This document shows positions 47,282 through 56,286 of a DNA stretch of 64,000 nt, piece after piece (the first letter of the stretch is position 1; each line of letters opens with the position of its first letter). Origin of the DNA: JADFMN01 sp964529975 (GTDB lineage Bacteria; Armatimonadota; Fimbriimonadia; Fimbriimonadales; Fimbriimonadaceae); assembly GCA_964529975.1 (NCBI GenBank), contig CAZGXW010000002.1, positions 40,374 to 104,373 on the forward strand, read 5' to 3'. The notes below the pieces were generated by a model. The model did not search any database and was not told the origin of the DNA. It saw only the letters and a list, made by a program, of their open reading frames with translations. A program made the translations under genes and the position numbers.

Positions 47282-49426
47282 ATGACATCTATACGCATTC
47301 CTACGTTCCTGTCCGTCCTGGCACTTGCCGGCGCCGTCTTGGCGCAAGGCTCTGGATTGCCTGCGTCGTCGCAGGAAAGTCTCAAGGCTCAGGCGGACCT
47401 CAAGGCCGAATTCCCGGACGTCCGGTTTGAAATGTTGGACGGGCGCGTGAGCCGCATTTACGGCACACCGTTCTCGACCGGCTTCACACCGGAGCAGTCT
47501 GCTGCTGCGTTTCTCAACGAGTACGCACAGGCGCTGGATCCGGGCAACAGCACCTTCGTTTACCGCCGGTCTCGCCAGTTGATGGACGGGAAGTTCACGG
47601 CGGTGTACTACGACCAGAAGGCCCTCGGCATGACCGTCGACGCTGGCGCGGTGACGCTCCTCGTCCGCAACGAGGTCGGTTCGCCGCTCGTGCTCGCTGT
47701 GTCTAAGGTCAAGCCCGTCTCGCTCGCAAGGCGACTTGGCCAGATTCCAGGAACTCGGGCTGTAGACATCGTCCGTGCGACGGACAAGTCGCTCTCGCTC
47801 AAGACGACTCCCGTGCTAGCCGCATGGCAAGACGGCGCCGTCACGCGAGTGGCATGGACGTTTGCAGTCGGCAACGACAGCAAGACCGACCCCAAGTACT
47901 TCGCGGCGTTCGTCGACGCGTCCTCTGGCGCGATCCTGGAAAAGCGGAACGGCGTGTACAACCTCGACGTGAACGGAACGGTCACCGGCTGGGCGTCGCC
48001 CGGCTTGTTCCCGAACATTCCGACCGCCTACCCGGCGGTCGAGACGGCGATGAAGGACGTTCGCGTCAGGATCATCGGCGGTTCAACTTCGTTCTCGGAC
48101 GCTGCCGGCGCGTTCACGATCCCGCACGGTGGCATCGCCCCTGTGACGGTCGAAGCGACGCTGCGTGGCCCCTCTGCCCGCGTCTTCAACGACGCTGGCG
48201 CTGAGACCGTGCTGACCAAGGGTCTCGTGCCTCCCGGCCCAGGCTCGTTCACCTTCAACACCGGTCTTTCTGAGTTCGAGCAGGCCGAAGTCGACGGGTT
48301 CATCCACACGACGTACATCCACGACTTCGTCAAAGCGATCAATCCGACGTTCACTGAGGTCGACATTCAGATCCCGGTGACGGTGAACATCGATTCCGCG
48401 TGTAACGCGTTCTACTCTGCGAGTTCTATCAACTTCTTCGCCGCAGGCGCAGGGTGCGTGAACACCGCGTATTCGACGGTCGTGTACCACGAGTACGGGC
48501 ACTTCATCATCGACATGGGCAACAACAACAACCCGTCCGGCGACTACCATGAAGGTATGTCCGACGTGACGGCGGCCTTTGCGGCCAACGACCCGTGTCT
48601 GGCGATCGACTTCCAGGGCGAAACGACCGGTTGTCTCCGTAACTCGTACAACGCCGTCGTGCATCCGTGCGTCGGCCCGTCGCACACCTGCGGCCAAGTC
48701 ATCAGTGGCGCGTTCTGGCTGACCAAGGACGAAGTCGATGTGACCGAGGGCCCCGGCCCATCGCTCGACATCATGCGGGACCTGTACTTGAACAGCATCC
48801 TGCTCGAGCCAGGCGACATCGACCTTGGCATTACGGTGGACGTCCTGACCCTGGACGACAATGACCCGTTCGTTTGGAACGGCACACCGCACTACACCGA
48901 GATCGCGACCGGCTTCGGCGCGAAGAACCTCTTCGCACCACCGATCGACAACGGCTACCTCTCGAGCGGAATCTCGACGATCATGGGATCGCACGCTGGT
49001 GGCGGCTTGCCGCAGATCCAGACGCAGGACAACACGTACTACTCGGCGCTGTCTGTGGACATGCCCGGCCTCGGCTACTTCGCCGCTGTCCAGGCAGAGT
49101 TCACGATCGCTGAGCCGGCCGCATCGGTCGACACGCTCTCGGTGGTGCTGGAATCGAGCATCCCGGCGGGCAACTTGGACACGGGCACGATCTACTTCTG
49201 GAACTGGAACACGAGCCAGTTCGAGTACGTCAGCGCCCACCAGGTCATTCCGGGTACGGACACCATCCGAGCCGGACGCCTGACGACGAACGTCGCCAAG
49301 TATGTCAACGGCGCTGGCCAAGTCAGGGTCGCCTACCGCGTCCATGACCCGCTCCGACGAGCGGGCGCAAGGCCGTCCCAGTTCACGCTCAACCTCGATT
49401 ACATCGAGTTGTTCGTGGGCTCGTAA
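47282..49426 (+). CDS. Secreted M36-like zinc metalloprotease with shared C-terminal domain
   Basis: About 714 aa from ATG 47282, preceded by GGAGAGG, with a signal peptide ending GAVLAQ. An N-terminal FTP-like propeptide region (about 20-190) is followed by a carboxypeptidase-regulatory-like stretch, then the catalytic HEYGH motif in VVYHEYGHFIID and a downstream EGMSD that can supply the third ligand (fungalysin/M36 pattern). The final ~135 residues (49015-49423) match the C-terminus of the preceding protein, including a near-identical WNWNTSQFEYV. It is probably an extracellular protease. Confidence 0.8.
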   Translation: MTSIRIPTFLSVLALAGAVLAQGSGLPASSQESLKAQADLKAEFPDVRFEMLDGRVSRIYGTPFSTGFTPEQSAAAFLNEYAQALDPGNSTFVYRRSRQLMDGKFTAVYYDQKALGMTVDAGAVTLLVRNEVGSPLVLAVSKVKPVSLARRLGQIPGTRAVDIVRATDKSLSLKTTPVLAAWQDGAVTRVAWTFAVGNDSKTDPKYFAAFVDASSGAILEKRNGVYNLDVNGTVTGWASPGLFPNIPTAYPAVETAMKDVRVRIIGGSTSFSDAAGAFTIPHGGIAPVTVEATLRGPSARVFNDAGAETVLTKGLVPPGPGSFTFNTGLSEFEQAEVDGFIHTTYIHDFVKAINPTFTEVDIQIPVTVNIDSACNAFYSASSINFFAAGAGCVNTAYSTVVYHEYGHFIIDMGNNNNPSGDYHEGMSDVTAAFAANDPCLAIDFQGETTGCLRNSYNAVVHPCVGPSHTCGQVISGAFWLTKDEVDVTEGPGPSLDIMRDLYLNSILLEPGDIDLGITVDVLTLDDNDPFVWNGTPHYTEIATGFGAKNLFAPPIDNGYLSSGISTIMGSHAGGGLPQIQTQDNTYYSALSVDMPGLGYFAAVQAEFTIAEPAASVDTLSVVLESSIPAGNLDTGTIYFWNWNTSQFEYVSAHQVIPGTDTIRAGRLTTNVAKYVNGAGQVRVAYRVHDPLRRAGARPSQFTLNLDYIELFVGS

Positions 49427-49450
49427 GCAGTCAGACCCTCTCCAAAGCAA

Positions 49451-49482
49451 AGAGGGCCCTCGCCGCAAGGCGAGGGCCCTCT
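49451..49482 (+). terminator. 14-bp GNRA-tetraloop hairpin after the metalloprotease
   Basis: AGAGGGCCCTCGCC (49451-49464) and GGCGAGGGCCCTCT (49469-49482) form a perfect stem with loop GCAA. It begins 25 nt past the stop and 11 nt before the convergent gene's end at 49493. No T tract. It is likely a bidirectional terminator. Confidence 0.65.
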
Positions 49483-49492
49483 CAATTCGTGG

Positions 49493-49828
49493 CTAGCCTG
49501 TCCTGAGCAGACGGCGCGGATCGTGGGGGTTGCGATACGCCTTGACCTGTTGGGCGCCCTGGAAGTGCCGCGCCAATTCGTTCATATCCTCGCTTTGTGT
49601 GCGTCGCATGAGCGTGACGAGGTCGGACTCGACCTTCGTGACCCGCTCCAAGATGGCTCGGGCCATCGCATCGATCTTCATCGTCCCCAGTTGGTCGAGC
49701 GCACTCTGGCGTGAGGCGATGAGCCCCGGTACTTCGTCGTATCGCTCGGCCACTAGGGCCTCGCCCAATGACTCGGTAAGGAGGAGCAGCCTCTCCGCCG
49801 TGAGCTTGGCGCGGGTCTCAGGCAGCAT
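49493..49828 (-). CDS. FliT/FlgN-like flagellar chaperone candidate
   Basis: 111-aa all-helical protein (RLLLLTESLGEALVAERYDEVPGLIASR) with no signal peptide. It overlaps fliS by 11 nt, and small helical ORFs right after fliS are typically FliT-type chaperones. The sequence match itself is weak, so the call rests on size, helicity and position. Confidence 0.5.
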   Translation of the reverse strand: MLPETRAKLTAERLLLLTESLGEALVAERYDEVPGLIASRQSALDQLGTMKIDAMARAILERVTKVESDLVTLMRRTQSEDMNELARHFQGAQQVKAYRNPHDPRRLLRTG

Positions 49829-50213
49829 TGGTGCCTCCTGCCCGGGAGCGCTTTTCGAGTTCGACCCAACTCTCGCGGAGTTCGCTCAGAATCTGGATGC
49901 ACTCATCGACAATCTCTGTCTTGTCCTCGATGTTCGCCTCAACCAGACGGTCGTAGACGTACGTGTAGATGGACATGAGGTTCTTCGCGACCTCTCCGCC
50001 TTGGGCCATGTCGAGCGTGCTCAGAAGTTCGCTCACGATGCGCTGGGCCTTGGTGATATTGTCGTTCTGGGTGAAGACGTCGCGCTTGGCCATCGCGTGC
50101 TTGCCCGCTTCCATGAACCTGAGGGCGCCGTCATAGAGCATGACGACGAGTTGCAGGGGCGAGGCAGAACTGACGGAACTCTTCCGGTATTGGTCGATGC
50201 TGCTGTAGGCCAA
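49818..50213 (-). CDS. fliS: Flagellin export chaperone FliS
   Basis: 131-aa helical bundle that prevents premature flagellin polymerisation. It begins MAYSSIDQYRKSSVSSASPL, matching the FliS N-terminus, followed by LVVMLYDGALRFME, the classic core. The start codon is TTG at 50213. TAGGCT lies 5 nt upstream on the minus strand, suggesting a leaderless transcript. The only flagellar genes in the window are fliS and its partner. Confidence 0.9.
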   Translation of the reverse strand: MAYSSIDQYRKSSVSSASPLQLVVMLYDGALRFMEAGKHAMAKRDVFTQNDNITKAQRIVSELLSTLDMAQGGEVAKNLMSIYTYVYDRLVEANIEDKTEIVDECIQILSELRESWVELEKRSRAGGTNAA

Positions 50214-50221
50214 GGCTAAGC

Positions 50222-50713
50222 CTATTGTCGGCTGGAACCTGGCCCAGCCTCATCCTGGGTCTCCCGCCTAGGGAGGACTAGGAAGGCGGCCGAGGCCACC
50301 GCCAGGCACCAGCCGAGCGGGACCAGCCAGGCCCAGGAGTCCGAGTAGTCGGGAACCGGTACGTTGGCGTCCGCGGCGTACTTGCCCAGCATCAGGTTGC
50401 CCAGGTGCAAGTACATGAAAACTCCTGCAGCAAACGACCCTCCCAGGAGCGCGGTCGCCGCCTCCAGGCCCACTTTTCTGACGAGGACCAGGCCGATTAG
50501 CAGGGCCGGGACCGGGCCGAGCAGGAACGCCTGACCTAGGGCAGACTTCTGATGGACGGGGAGGGCGAAGAACGGCCAGCAGGTCAGGAACCACACGGCC
50601 AGGCTCATGACAGCGATCGTCATGCACCCCGCCAGGAAGCGGGAGTCCATGTCCTTGCGCTTGGCGACCTTGGTGGCATCGACCTGTTCGTCCGTATTGA
50701 GGCCGTCGGACAT
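50222..50713 (-). CDS. Four-helix membrane protein, hypothetical
   Basis: 163 aa from ATG 50713 with about four transmembrane helices (CMTIAVMSLAVWFLTCWPFF, FLLGPVPALLIGLVLV, ALLGGSFAAGVFMYL, WLVPLGWCLAVASAAFLVL). I chose 50713 because a longer frame to 50926 adds Arg/Ser-rich residues that overlap gap. The function is unknown. Its stop is 9 nt upstream of the fliS TTG. Confidence 0.6.
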   Translation of the reverse strand: MSDGLNTDEQVDATKVAKRKDMDSRFLAGCMTIAVMSLAVWFLTCWPFFALPVHQKSALGQAFLLGPVPALLIGLVLVRKVGLEAATALLGGSFAAGVFMYLHLGNLMLGKYAADANVPVPDYSDSWAWLVPLGWCLAVASAAFLVLPRRETQDEAGPGSSRQ

Positions 50714-50819
50714 CGCTTTGAGATGATACGTCGCTAGTCGACGCATGGTTTTGGGTACCACCTGAAGGAGCCATGGCAAGAACGAAAGGCGCGGACGGAG
50801 CCGCGCCCTCCAAACTTCT

Positions 50820-51830
50820 CTAGAGCCCTTTTTCAGCCATGAAGTGGCAAAGGTCGGCCGTGCGGCAGGAGTAGCCCCACTCGTTGTCGTACCATGCGAC
50901 GACCTTGACCATGTCCTCGATCGCAACGGTGTCGACCGCGCTGAAGATCGAACTGTGCGGGTTGCCGCGCATATCGCTGCTGACCAGTTCCTCGTCGCAG
51001 TACTGAAGGATCCCCTTCATCGGGCCTTCGGCGTACTGCTTCGCGGCGGCATTGACCTCTTCGACGCTCGCCTCTTTCTTGAGGGTCGCGGTGAAGTCCA
51101 CCACGCTGACGGTCGGAACCGGGACTCGGAACGCCATGCCCGTGAACCTGCCCTTGAGTTCGGGAATGACCAGCCCGACGGCCTTGGCCGCTCCGGTCGA
51201 GGATGGCACGATGTTCTCGGCTGCGGCGCGCGAGTCGCGCAAGCCCTTTTTGGCCGTGTCCACCGTCGCCTGGCTGTTGGTGTAGGCGTGGACGGTCGTG
51301 AGCAGGCCCTTGGCGATTCCGAACGATTCGTGCAGCAGTTTGGCGACAGGGGCGAGACCGTTGGTGGTGCAACTCGCGTTGCTCACGATGTGGTGCTTGC
51401 TCGGGTCGTACATCCCGTCGTTCACGCCGAGCACGATGGTGACGTCCTCGTTCTTGGCGGGCGCGGAGATGATGACCTTCTTGACGCTGCCTTTCTTGTG
51501 GGCGACCGCTTTCGTCGCGTCGGTGAAGAGCCCGGTGCTCTCGATCACGATGTCCACGCCCTGGCTCGACCAATCTATGGCGCCGGGGTCCTTTTCGGCG
51601 AAGACCTTGATCGTCTTGCCGTTGACCGTGATCGCGCCCTCCTTCTCGCCGACCTCGCCGTTGAACGTGCCGTAGACCGTGTCGTACTTGAACAGGTGGG
51701 CGTTCGCGTCGGCCGGAACCAAGTCGTTGATCGCCACGACTTCCAAGTCGTTCGGGTGCCGTTCGAGGATGGTGCGGAGGGTCAGGCGTCCGATCCTGCC
51801 GAAGCCGTTGATGCCGATGCGCGTGGCCAT
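50820..51830 (-). CDS. gap: Glyceraldehyde-3-phosphate dehydrogenase
   Basis: Glycolytic NAD-dependent enzyme, 336 aa. The N-terminal Rossmann motif is GINGFGRIGR. The catalytic Cys is in SNASCTTNGLAPVAK (about residue 153) and the phosphate-binding HAYTNSQ segment follows. It matches the normal GapA length. It is flanked by the membrane protein gene and an MFS gene. Confidence 0.97.
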   Translation of the reverse strand: MATRIGINGFGRIGRLTLRTILERHPNDLEVVAINDLVPADANAHLFKYDTVYGTFNGEVGEKEGAITVNGKTIKVFAEKDPGAIDWSSQGVDIVIESTGLFTDATKAVAHKKGSVKKVIISAPAKNEDVTIVLGVNDGMYDPSKHHIVSNASCTTNGLAPVAKLLHESFGIAKGLLTTVHAYTNSQATVDTAKKGLRDSRAAAENIVPSSTGAAKAVGLVIPELKGRFTGMAFRVPVPTVSVVDFTATLKKEASVEEVNAAAKQYAEGPMKGILQYCDEELVSSDMRGNPHSSIFSAVDTVAIEDMVKVVAWYDNEWGYSCRTADLCHFMAEKGL

Positions 51831-51895
51831 GAGTCGGTCGTCAGGTTACCTACGGGCCGGCCACTGGGCACCCGTCGAAAGTCGCAAGCCCAAAG

Positions 51896-53239
51896 TCACG
51901 GTTCGGCCCGGTGGCGAAGCAAGGCCAGGCTCAGCAGCCAGCCCAGCAGCACACAGACCGCGCATCCGACAAAGGGCGAATAGTGGGCGAACGACTGGTC
52001 GATCTCCAGGCCAAGGAAGTGCGACTTGCCCTGGAGCCGCTCGTAGGCCTGGCTTCCGAGCATCGAGCCGACGATCGCGCCCAGGCCCTGCGCGGTCATG
52101 ACCGCCCCGATGTCGGCCGCGCGCCTGACCGGGTCGATCTCGCTGACAGATGAGTACCAGGCCGGGATCGTGAGCAAAAAGCCCAACCCGACCGGAATCC
52201 CGCCAAGACCAAGAAGGAGCAGGTTGCGCATGCTTGGCATGAACGCGCCGAGCGCAACGACGGACATGCCGGCGGCGCACAGCAGCAGCCCGACGTGGAC
52301 CGCCCGGTGCCGACCGATCTTCTCACCAAACTTGCTCATGAACGGAGACAGCACCGCCATCGCAATGAGCGCCGGCAGCATCAGGCCGCCAAACTTTGTG
52401 CCGCTCATCTGGAACTCGTCGAAGGCAAAGAGTTTGAACACGGCCAGAGGGAAGCCCACGCCCATGAAGGTAAGGGCGCCTAAGATCAGGTAGCCGGGGA
52501 TCTTGGCGGCAGTCCTGAACATCTGCACGATCTCGGACGTGCTGCGCGTGCCGTCGATCTTGGCCTGCCGCGCCTGCTCGCGCATGATTCGCCCACTGGG
52601 CAAGCGCATATAGGCGAACACGCTGACGACGACGCAGAGTCCGGCGGCCAGGTAGAGGCTCGGCGCGTGTTGGCCGGTTGTCTTGGCCGTGATCGAACCG
52701 AAGAGGTCGTCGGTGATACCGCCCACGAGGAGCGCGAGCGCGACTCCGCCGAGGTAGCACATATTGAGCAGGGACATTGCCTCCTGCTTGCGCTTCTCCG
52801 AGACCATCTCGCCGATGAGCGCGAACGCGGCGGGCCAGAGCATGGCCACCGCGACCCCGTCCACGGCCCGCAACACGAAGAACGCGACGGACTCAGCGTC
52901 ACCTATTCCGCGGGGAATGAACAGCGAGCCCAGGGCGGTGAGGACCGTGAGCAGGGGGCCGATCACCATCAGGCGCTTGCGGCCGAACCGGTCGGCGAGC
53001 GAACCCATCGGCCCCTTGAACACGGCCTCGGCCAGGAGGAAGGTGGCGATGATGAGGCCGATGGTGCCTTCGGGGAAGCCCCGGTCGTTCTTGAGATAGA
53101 CCGGCATTGCCGAGATGTTGAGGACGGCGTAGGCGAGTTCGGCCAGGAGGGCGACAAGGAGGAGGCTGAGGACGTTGCGGTTGCGCCAGAGAGGCGGGCA
53201 CTCTTGGGGTGTGCTCGGAGGCTCGACGACGACGCTCAT
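51896..53239 (-). CDS. MFS transporter
   Basis: 447 aa with 12 predicted transmembrane helices in two 6-helix halves. The cytoplasmic loop 2-3 carries GSLADRFGRKRLMVIG, the conserved MFS motif A; the equivalent in the second half is SKFGEKIGRHRAVHVG. Drug/H+ antiporters share this pattern but the substrate is unknown. It starts 66 nt upstream of gap and is probably separate. Confidence 0.85.
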   Translation of the reverse strand: MSVVVEPPSTPQECPPLWRNRNVLSLLLVALLAELAYAVLNISAMPVYLKNDRGFPEGTIGLIIATFLLAEAVFKGPMGSLADRFGRKRLMVIGPLLTVLTALGSLFIPRGIGDAESVAFFVLRAVDGVAVAMLWPAAFALIGEMVSEKRKQEAMSLLNMCYLGGVALALLVGGITDDLFGSITAKTTGQHAPSLYLAAGLCVVVSVFAYMRLPSGRIMREQARQAKIDGTRSTSEIVQMFRTAAKIPGYLILGALTFMGVGFPLAVFKLFAFDEFQMSGTKFGGLMLPALIAMAVLSPFMSKFGEKIGRHRAVHVGLLLCAAGMSVVALGAFMPSMRNLLLLGLGGIPVGLGFLLTIPAWYSSVSEIDPVRRAADIGAVMTAQGLGAIVGSMLGSQAYERLQGKSHFLGLEIDQSFAHYSPFVGCAVCVLLGWLLSLALLRHRAEP

Positions 53240-53340
53240 GACCCGCTGTGAAGGAGTCTACTGGTTAAGGGCGAGCCGGGATGCGGCCTAATCCAACACC
53301 GAGTCCCGGGCTCCGTGAACCTCCGCCCTATGGCCTTGGC

Positions 53341-54186
53341 TCAATCCGGTACGGACAGGAGTTCGCCCGTCTCGGAGTCGATTGCAACGTCACCAATCGG
53401 CTTGATGGGGCCGTCGCCATTCGGCCCGCGAAGATCCAAGTAGTAAGCCGCGACCCAACAAAGCCTCACTCGGTTCCGAGACCGATAGAACAGGCCTTGC
53501 GGCGTTGCCTCGTCGCCGTCCGGGACGTAGTACTGGAGGTTCATCTTGACCTTGACTCCCTGACGATCGTCGCCGCGCCTGGCCCAGGCCTGCTCCGCTG
53601 TTCGTTTGGCTTCGGACTCTGAAATCTGGATGTTTGGCGGATCGCACGTGCCTCCCTTCAATCGCACGATTGCTGCGACCTTGCTTGTATAGCGGTTTAT
53701 CCGAATCTCGACGCGCCCAGCGAAACCGTGGGTAGCGTGGCCGTACGCAGTCGGCTCAGATATCACACTTACCAGAACGGTGTCCCCCTCCCAGGGTGGA
53801 GTGGGACTCACCACCGTTCCTTCCTCGAGATCTTCGTCGATTTCTACCATTGCTCGTGCTGCGATTTCACGTGCCGTCGCAGTATCTATCACTTGCACGT
53901 CACTTCCATCTGGTCGTTCCCGTAGACCGTAGTTCTGGATCCGCTTCAAATCGCCTTCATGAGTGTAGGCACAGTGCAACTCACCCTTTTGAATTTCGAT
54001 CAACTTCGCGGACTCCTCGACAGTCACGCTGCCCTCTGAATCCATACCGAGACGCGACGCCAGTGAGAAGCATGAGGCCTGCAATGTCTCAGGTTGCGGC
54101 TCTATTGGCTTACAAGCCGTCGAACTTAGAGTACAGACAAGTACGAACCCTATCGGAAAACCAATGCGCAGATGTGATAGCCTCAA
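53341..54186 (-). CDS. Putative lipoprotein, PepSY-like
   Basis: 281 aa with a signal-like N-terminus ending LSSTAC, resembling a lipobox with Cys25. The body (about 80-280) has two repeats typical of PepSY-like domains (DTATAREIAARAM, ISESEAKRTAEQAW, IGDVAIDSETGELLSV). It overlaps the next gene by 4 nt. DNA here is more AT-rich than neighbours. The function is not known; it may inhibit a protease or sense the envelope. Confidence 0.55.
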   Translation of the reverse strand: MRLSHLRIGFPIGFVLVCTLSSTACKPIEPQPETLQASCFSLASRLGMDSEGSVTVEESAKLIEIQKGELHCAYTHEGDLKRIQNYGLRERPDGSDVQVIDTATAREIAARAMVEIDEDLEEGTVVSPTPPWEGDTVLVSVISEPTAYGHATHGFAGRVEIRINRYTSKVAAIVRLKGGTCDPPNIQISESEAKRTAEQAWARRGDDRQGVKVKMNLQYYVPDGDEATPQGLFYRSRNRVRLCWVAAYYLDLRGPNGDGPIKPIGDVAIDSETGELLSVPD

Positions 54187-55283
54187 AGAAGTCCACCTCC
54201 CGGCGGCCCCGGGGCGATGCGATACCAGCCAATTGGATTGGAACTGTCCCCTGTGTACACGGTCGTAAGTCGTGTGTTCCCGTCGCCAAAAACAGCAATG
54301 TCGGCTTCCGTCAACAGTCGGCTGAAAAAGTCGTTTTCGTTCGTTTTGACTTGAATCTCTTCGCAGTCCACTAAGTATTGGGCGGCCTGCAGAACAGTCC
54401 GTCCAGCGGTCAACTTCTCCATCAAGTACTGGGAGTGGTCGTCGTGCTCAGTATCGAGCGTGAAGCACTTGTAAGCCAGCACCGCTTGGTTTTCAATCTG
54501 GTTAGCGCTGTAATAATTCTTGTTGGGGAAAAGGACTTCGCTCCACGACCCCTTCCCGCACTCGCAAGCGTTCAGGTGCATAAAGTTGATTGCGGGCCAT
54601 TTGGTCGAGTTGAAAGGTGGGAGCCCTGTACCTATTTTTGAAGCGAATTCAGTTGTATAGTCGTTCGGAAAGATTCGGCCCTGGCCTGCATCGGTGTTCG
54701 TTGCCTCGTCTCCATCGTAGTGACAGTCTCTGAGTCCATGTACGTTGAGATCCAGGGCATTCATCGTGAGCACGTCATCGAAGTAGAATCCAATCGTCCA
54801 ATCGTGGCGATACGTGACTCCGTAGTTTATCGACCCATACTCCTGGGTCAAGATTCCAATTCCAGGGTGTTGTAAGTCCGGGTCGGTGTAAAGACCGACA
54901 GCGTTCTTGACGTACTTTGTGTGGGAGGCTGACTGCCAGTTGGAGTTGTCAGTCGTCTTGACCTCGAACACGACCGTAAGATTGCTCATGTTCGGCCAAC
55001 GCGTCGAGTCGAACATGACCGCTTGCCAAACGACCGGCAGATACATCTGAATCGGCCAGTCCAACGCGACCCACGACCAGACCACATCGTTGCCGATGCG
55101 GATCCGGGCCTCGATGATTCCAAGCGTCGTGCCGTTGACTACTGCGTTACCGACGACCCGCGAGTTCGTGCTGGACCAGTATTCGGGCTTATCAAGATCG
55201 ATATCGACGCCTGCTTGAGCCGTGAGAGCCGCCATCAAAACGGTCACCCCTAACCACAGCCTGCCATGCCGCCATGCCGCCAT
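54183..55283 (-). CDS. Secreted protein of unknown function
   Basis: 366 aa from ATG 55283 (MAAWRHGRLWLGVTVLM) with a signal peptide ending LTAQAG. No recognised domain. It is beta-rich with VDIDLDKPEYWSSTNSRV near the mature start and a Cys/Asp/Glu-rich patch ECGKGSWSEV; Asp/His residues could bind metal. It overlaps the lipoprotein gene by 4 nt, so the two form a pair. AT-rich composition and the start-codon octamer repeat suggest recent acquisition. Confidence 0.55.
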   Translation of the reverse strand: MAAWRHGRLWLGVTVLMAALTAQAGVDIDLDKPEYWSSTNSRVVGNAVVNGTTLGIIEARIRIGNDVVWSWVALDWPIQMYLPVVWQAVMFDSTRWPNMSNLTVVFEVKTTDNSNWQSASHTKYVKNAVGLYTDPDLQHPGIGILTQEYGSINYGVTYRHDWTIGFYFDDVLTMNALDLNVHGLRDCHYDGDEATNTDAGQGRIFPNDYTTEFASKIGTGLPPFNSTKWPAINFMHLNACECGKGSWSEVLFPNKNYYSANQIENQAVLAYKCFTLDTEHDDHSQYLMEKLTAGRTVLQAAQYLVDCEEIQVKTNENDFFSRLLTEADIAVFGDGNTRLTTVYTGDSSNPIGWYRIAPGPPGGGLL

Positions 55284-55290
55284 GCCGCCA
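55263..55290. repeat. Octanucleotide tandem repeat at a start codon
   Basis: Three copies of GCCATGCC (55263-55286) plus a partial fourth span the start of the 366-aa gene. On the minus strand this gives three ATG triplets 8 nt apart, only the one at 55283 being in frame. Repeat-number change would shift the frame, a phase-variation-like arrangement. Confidence 0.5.
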
Positions 55291-55398
55291 GTGTACAGCA
55301 CAAACCACCGTCCTGTGTCAAGAGAACCTCTCGCGAAAACGCAAGAAAGCCCCAACCGAGGTTGCTCGGTCGGGGCTGGACAAAGGGTAAGCGCGGAA

Positions 55399-55800
55399 TC
55401 AGCGCTTGACGAACTGGAACCCGCGGCGGGCCTTCTTGAAGCCGTACTTCTTGCGCTCTTTGACCCGCGCGTCGCGGGTCAGGAACCCACCGGCGCGCAA
55501 CTGCTTTCGCAGTTCCTCATCGACTTCGAGGAACGCGCGAGAAATACCAAGTCGGACTGCGCCGGCCTGGCCGCTCATTCCGCCGCCGCGGACCGTGGCT
55601 TTGACGTTGTACTTGCCTTCCATCGCGATGTGCTTGATCGGGCTTTCGACGGCGATCTCGAGCACCGGTCTGCGGAAGTAGTCGCGGAACTCGCGGCCAT
55701 TGACGGTGATGTTGCCGTCGCCGGGCTCGAGCCACACTCGGGCGATGGCGCACTTGCGGCGCCCGGTCGCGTACATTGCCTTCTTCTTGGGTCTTGCCAT
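55399..55800 (-). CDS. rpsI: 30S ribosomal protein S9
   Basis: 133-aa S9 with the core YATGRRKCAIARVWLEPG and C-terminal KARRGFQFVKR tail that reaches the decoding site. It follows rplM by 5 nt, the conserved rplM-rpsI pair, and is the last ribosomal gene of the cluster. Confidence 0.96.
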   Translation of the reverse strand: MARPKKKAMYATGRRKCAIARVWLEPGDGNITVNGREFRDYFRRPVLEIAVESPIKHIAMEGKYNVKATVRGGGMSGQAGAVRLGISRAFLEVDEELRKQLRAGGFLTRDARVKERKKYGFKKARRGFQFVKR

Positions 55801-55805
55801 GGTCG

Positions 55806-56260
55806 TTACTTCTTCGAGATATCGAGCGGCTTGGGGTTCTGCGCCGCGTGCGGGTGCTCAGCGCCCGCATAAACCTTGAGTTTCTGGATCGTCTTGATGC
55901 CGAGCGGCCCCTTGGGGAGCATGCCCCAGATGACCTTCTCGACGAGTTCGGCGGGCTTCTCCGCGAGGTAGTCCTCGCGAGATTTGCTCTTGAGACCGCC
56001 GGGGAACATCGTGTGGTGGTGGATCAGTTCCTTGCCTTTGGTACCGGTCCATACCGCCTTTGCTGCATTGACCACGACCACAAAGTCGCCGCAGTCCATG
56101 TGCGGCGTGAAGGTCGGTTTGTGCTTGCNNNNNNNNNNTGCTTGCCGCGCAGTACCTGGGCCACCTGTGCCGCGAGGCGACCAATGGGGACGTTCGTGGC
56201 GTCCACGAGGTGCCACGTCCGCTCGATCGTATCCGGCTTCGCTGTCGTCGTCCTGTTCAT
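55806..56260 (-). CDS. rplM: 50S ribosomal protein L13 (interrupted by assembly Ns)
   Basis: L13, starting MNRTTTAKPDTIERTW (ATG 56260). The sequence is broken by ten Ns at 56129-56138, after LRGK and before KHKPTF. TGCTTGC stands immediately on both sides of the Ns, so the flanking contig ends overlap by 7 nt. Collapsing them restores LRGKHKPTFTPHMDCGD in frame, normal for L13. The apparent frame mismatch is therefore an artefact. It pairs with rpsI. Confidence 0.93.
56129..56138. other. Assembly gap (10 N) with 7-nt duplicated flanks
   Basis: Ten Ns inside rplM. TGCTTGC precedes and follows the gap. Removing the Ns and one copy restores the reading frame of L13, so the gap is spurious and the true contig ends overlap. 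Confidence 0.92.
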
Positions 56261-56286
56261 TTCCGTTGTCCTGTCCAAACTGTCTC

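Noticed and set aside
48083..49468. Minus-strand open frame of 461 codons over the metalloprotease gene
   Set aside because: The plus-strand protease has a signal peptide and HEYGH motif; the complement has none.
56024..56278. Apparent frameshifted rplM
   Set aside because: The mismatch is created by the Ns and duplicated TGCTTGC flanks; the frame is restored when they are collapsed.
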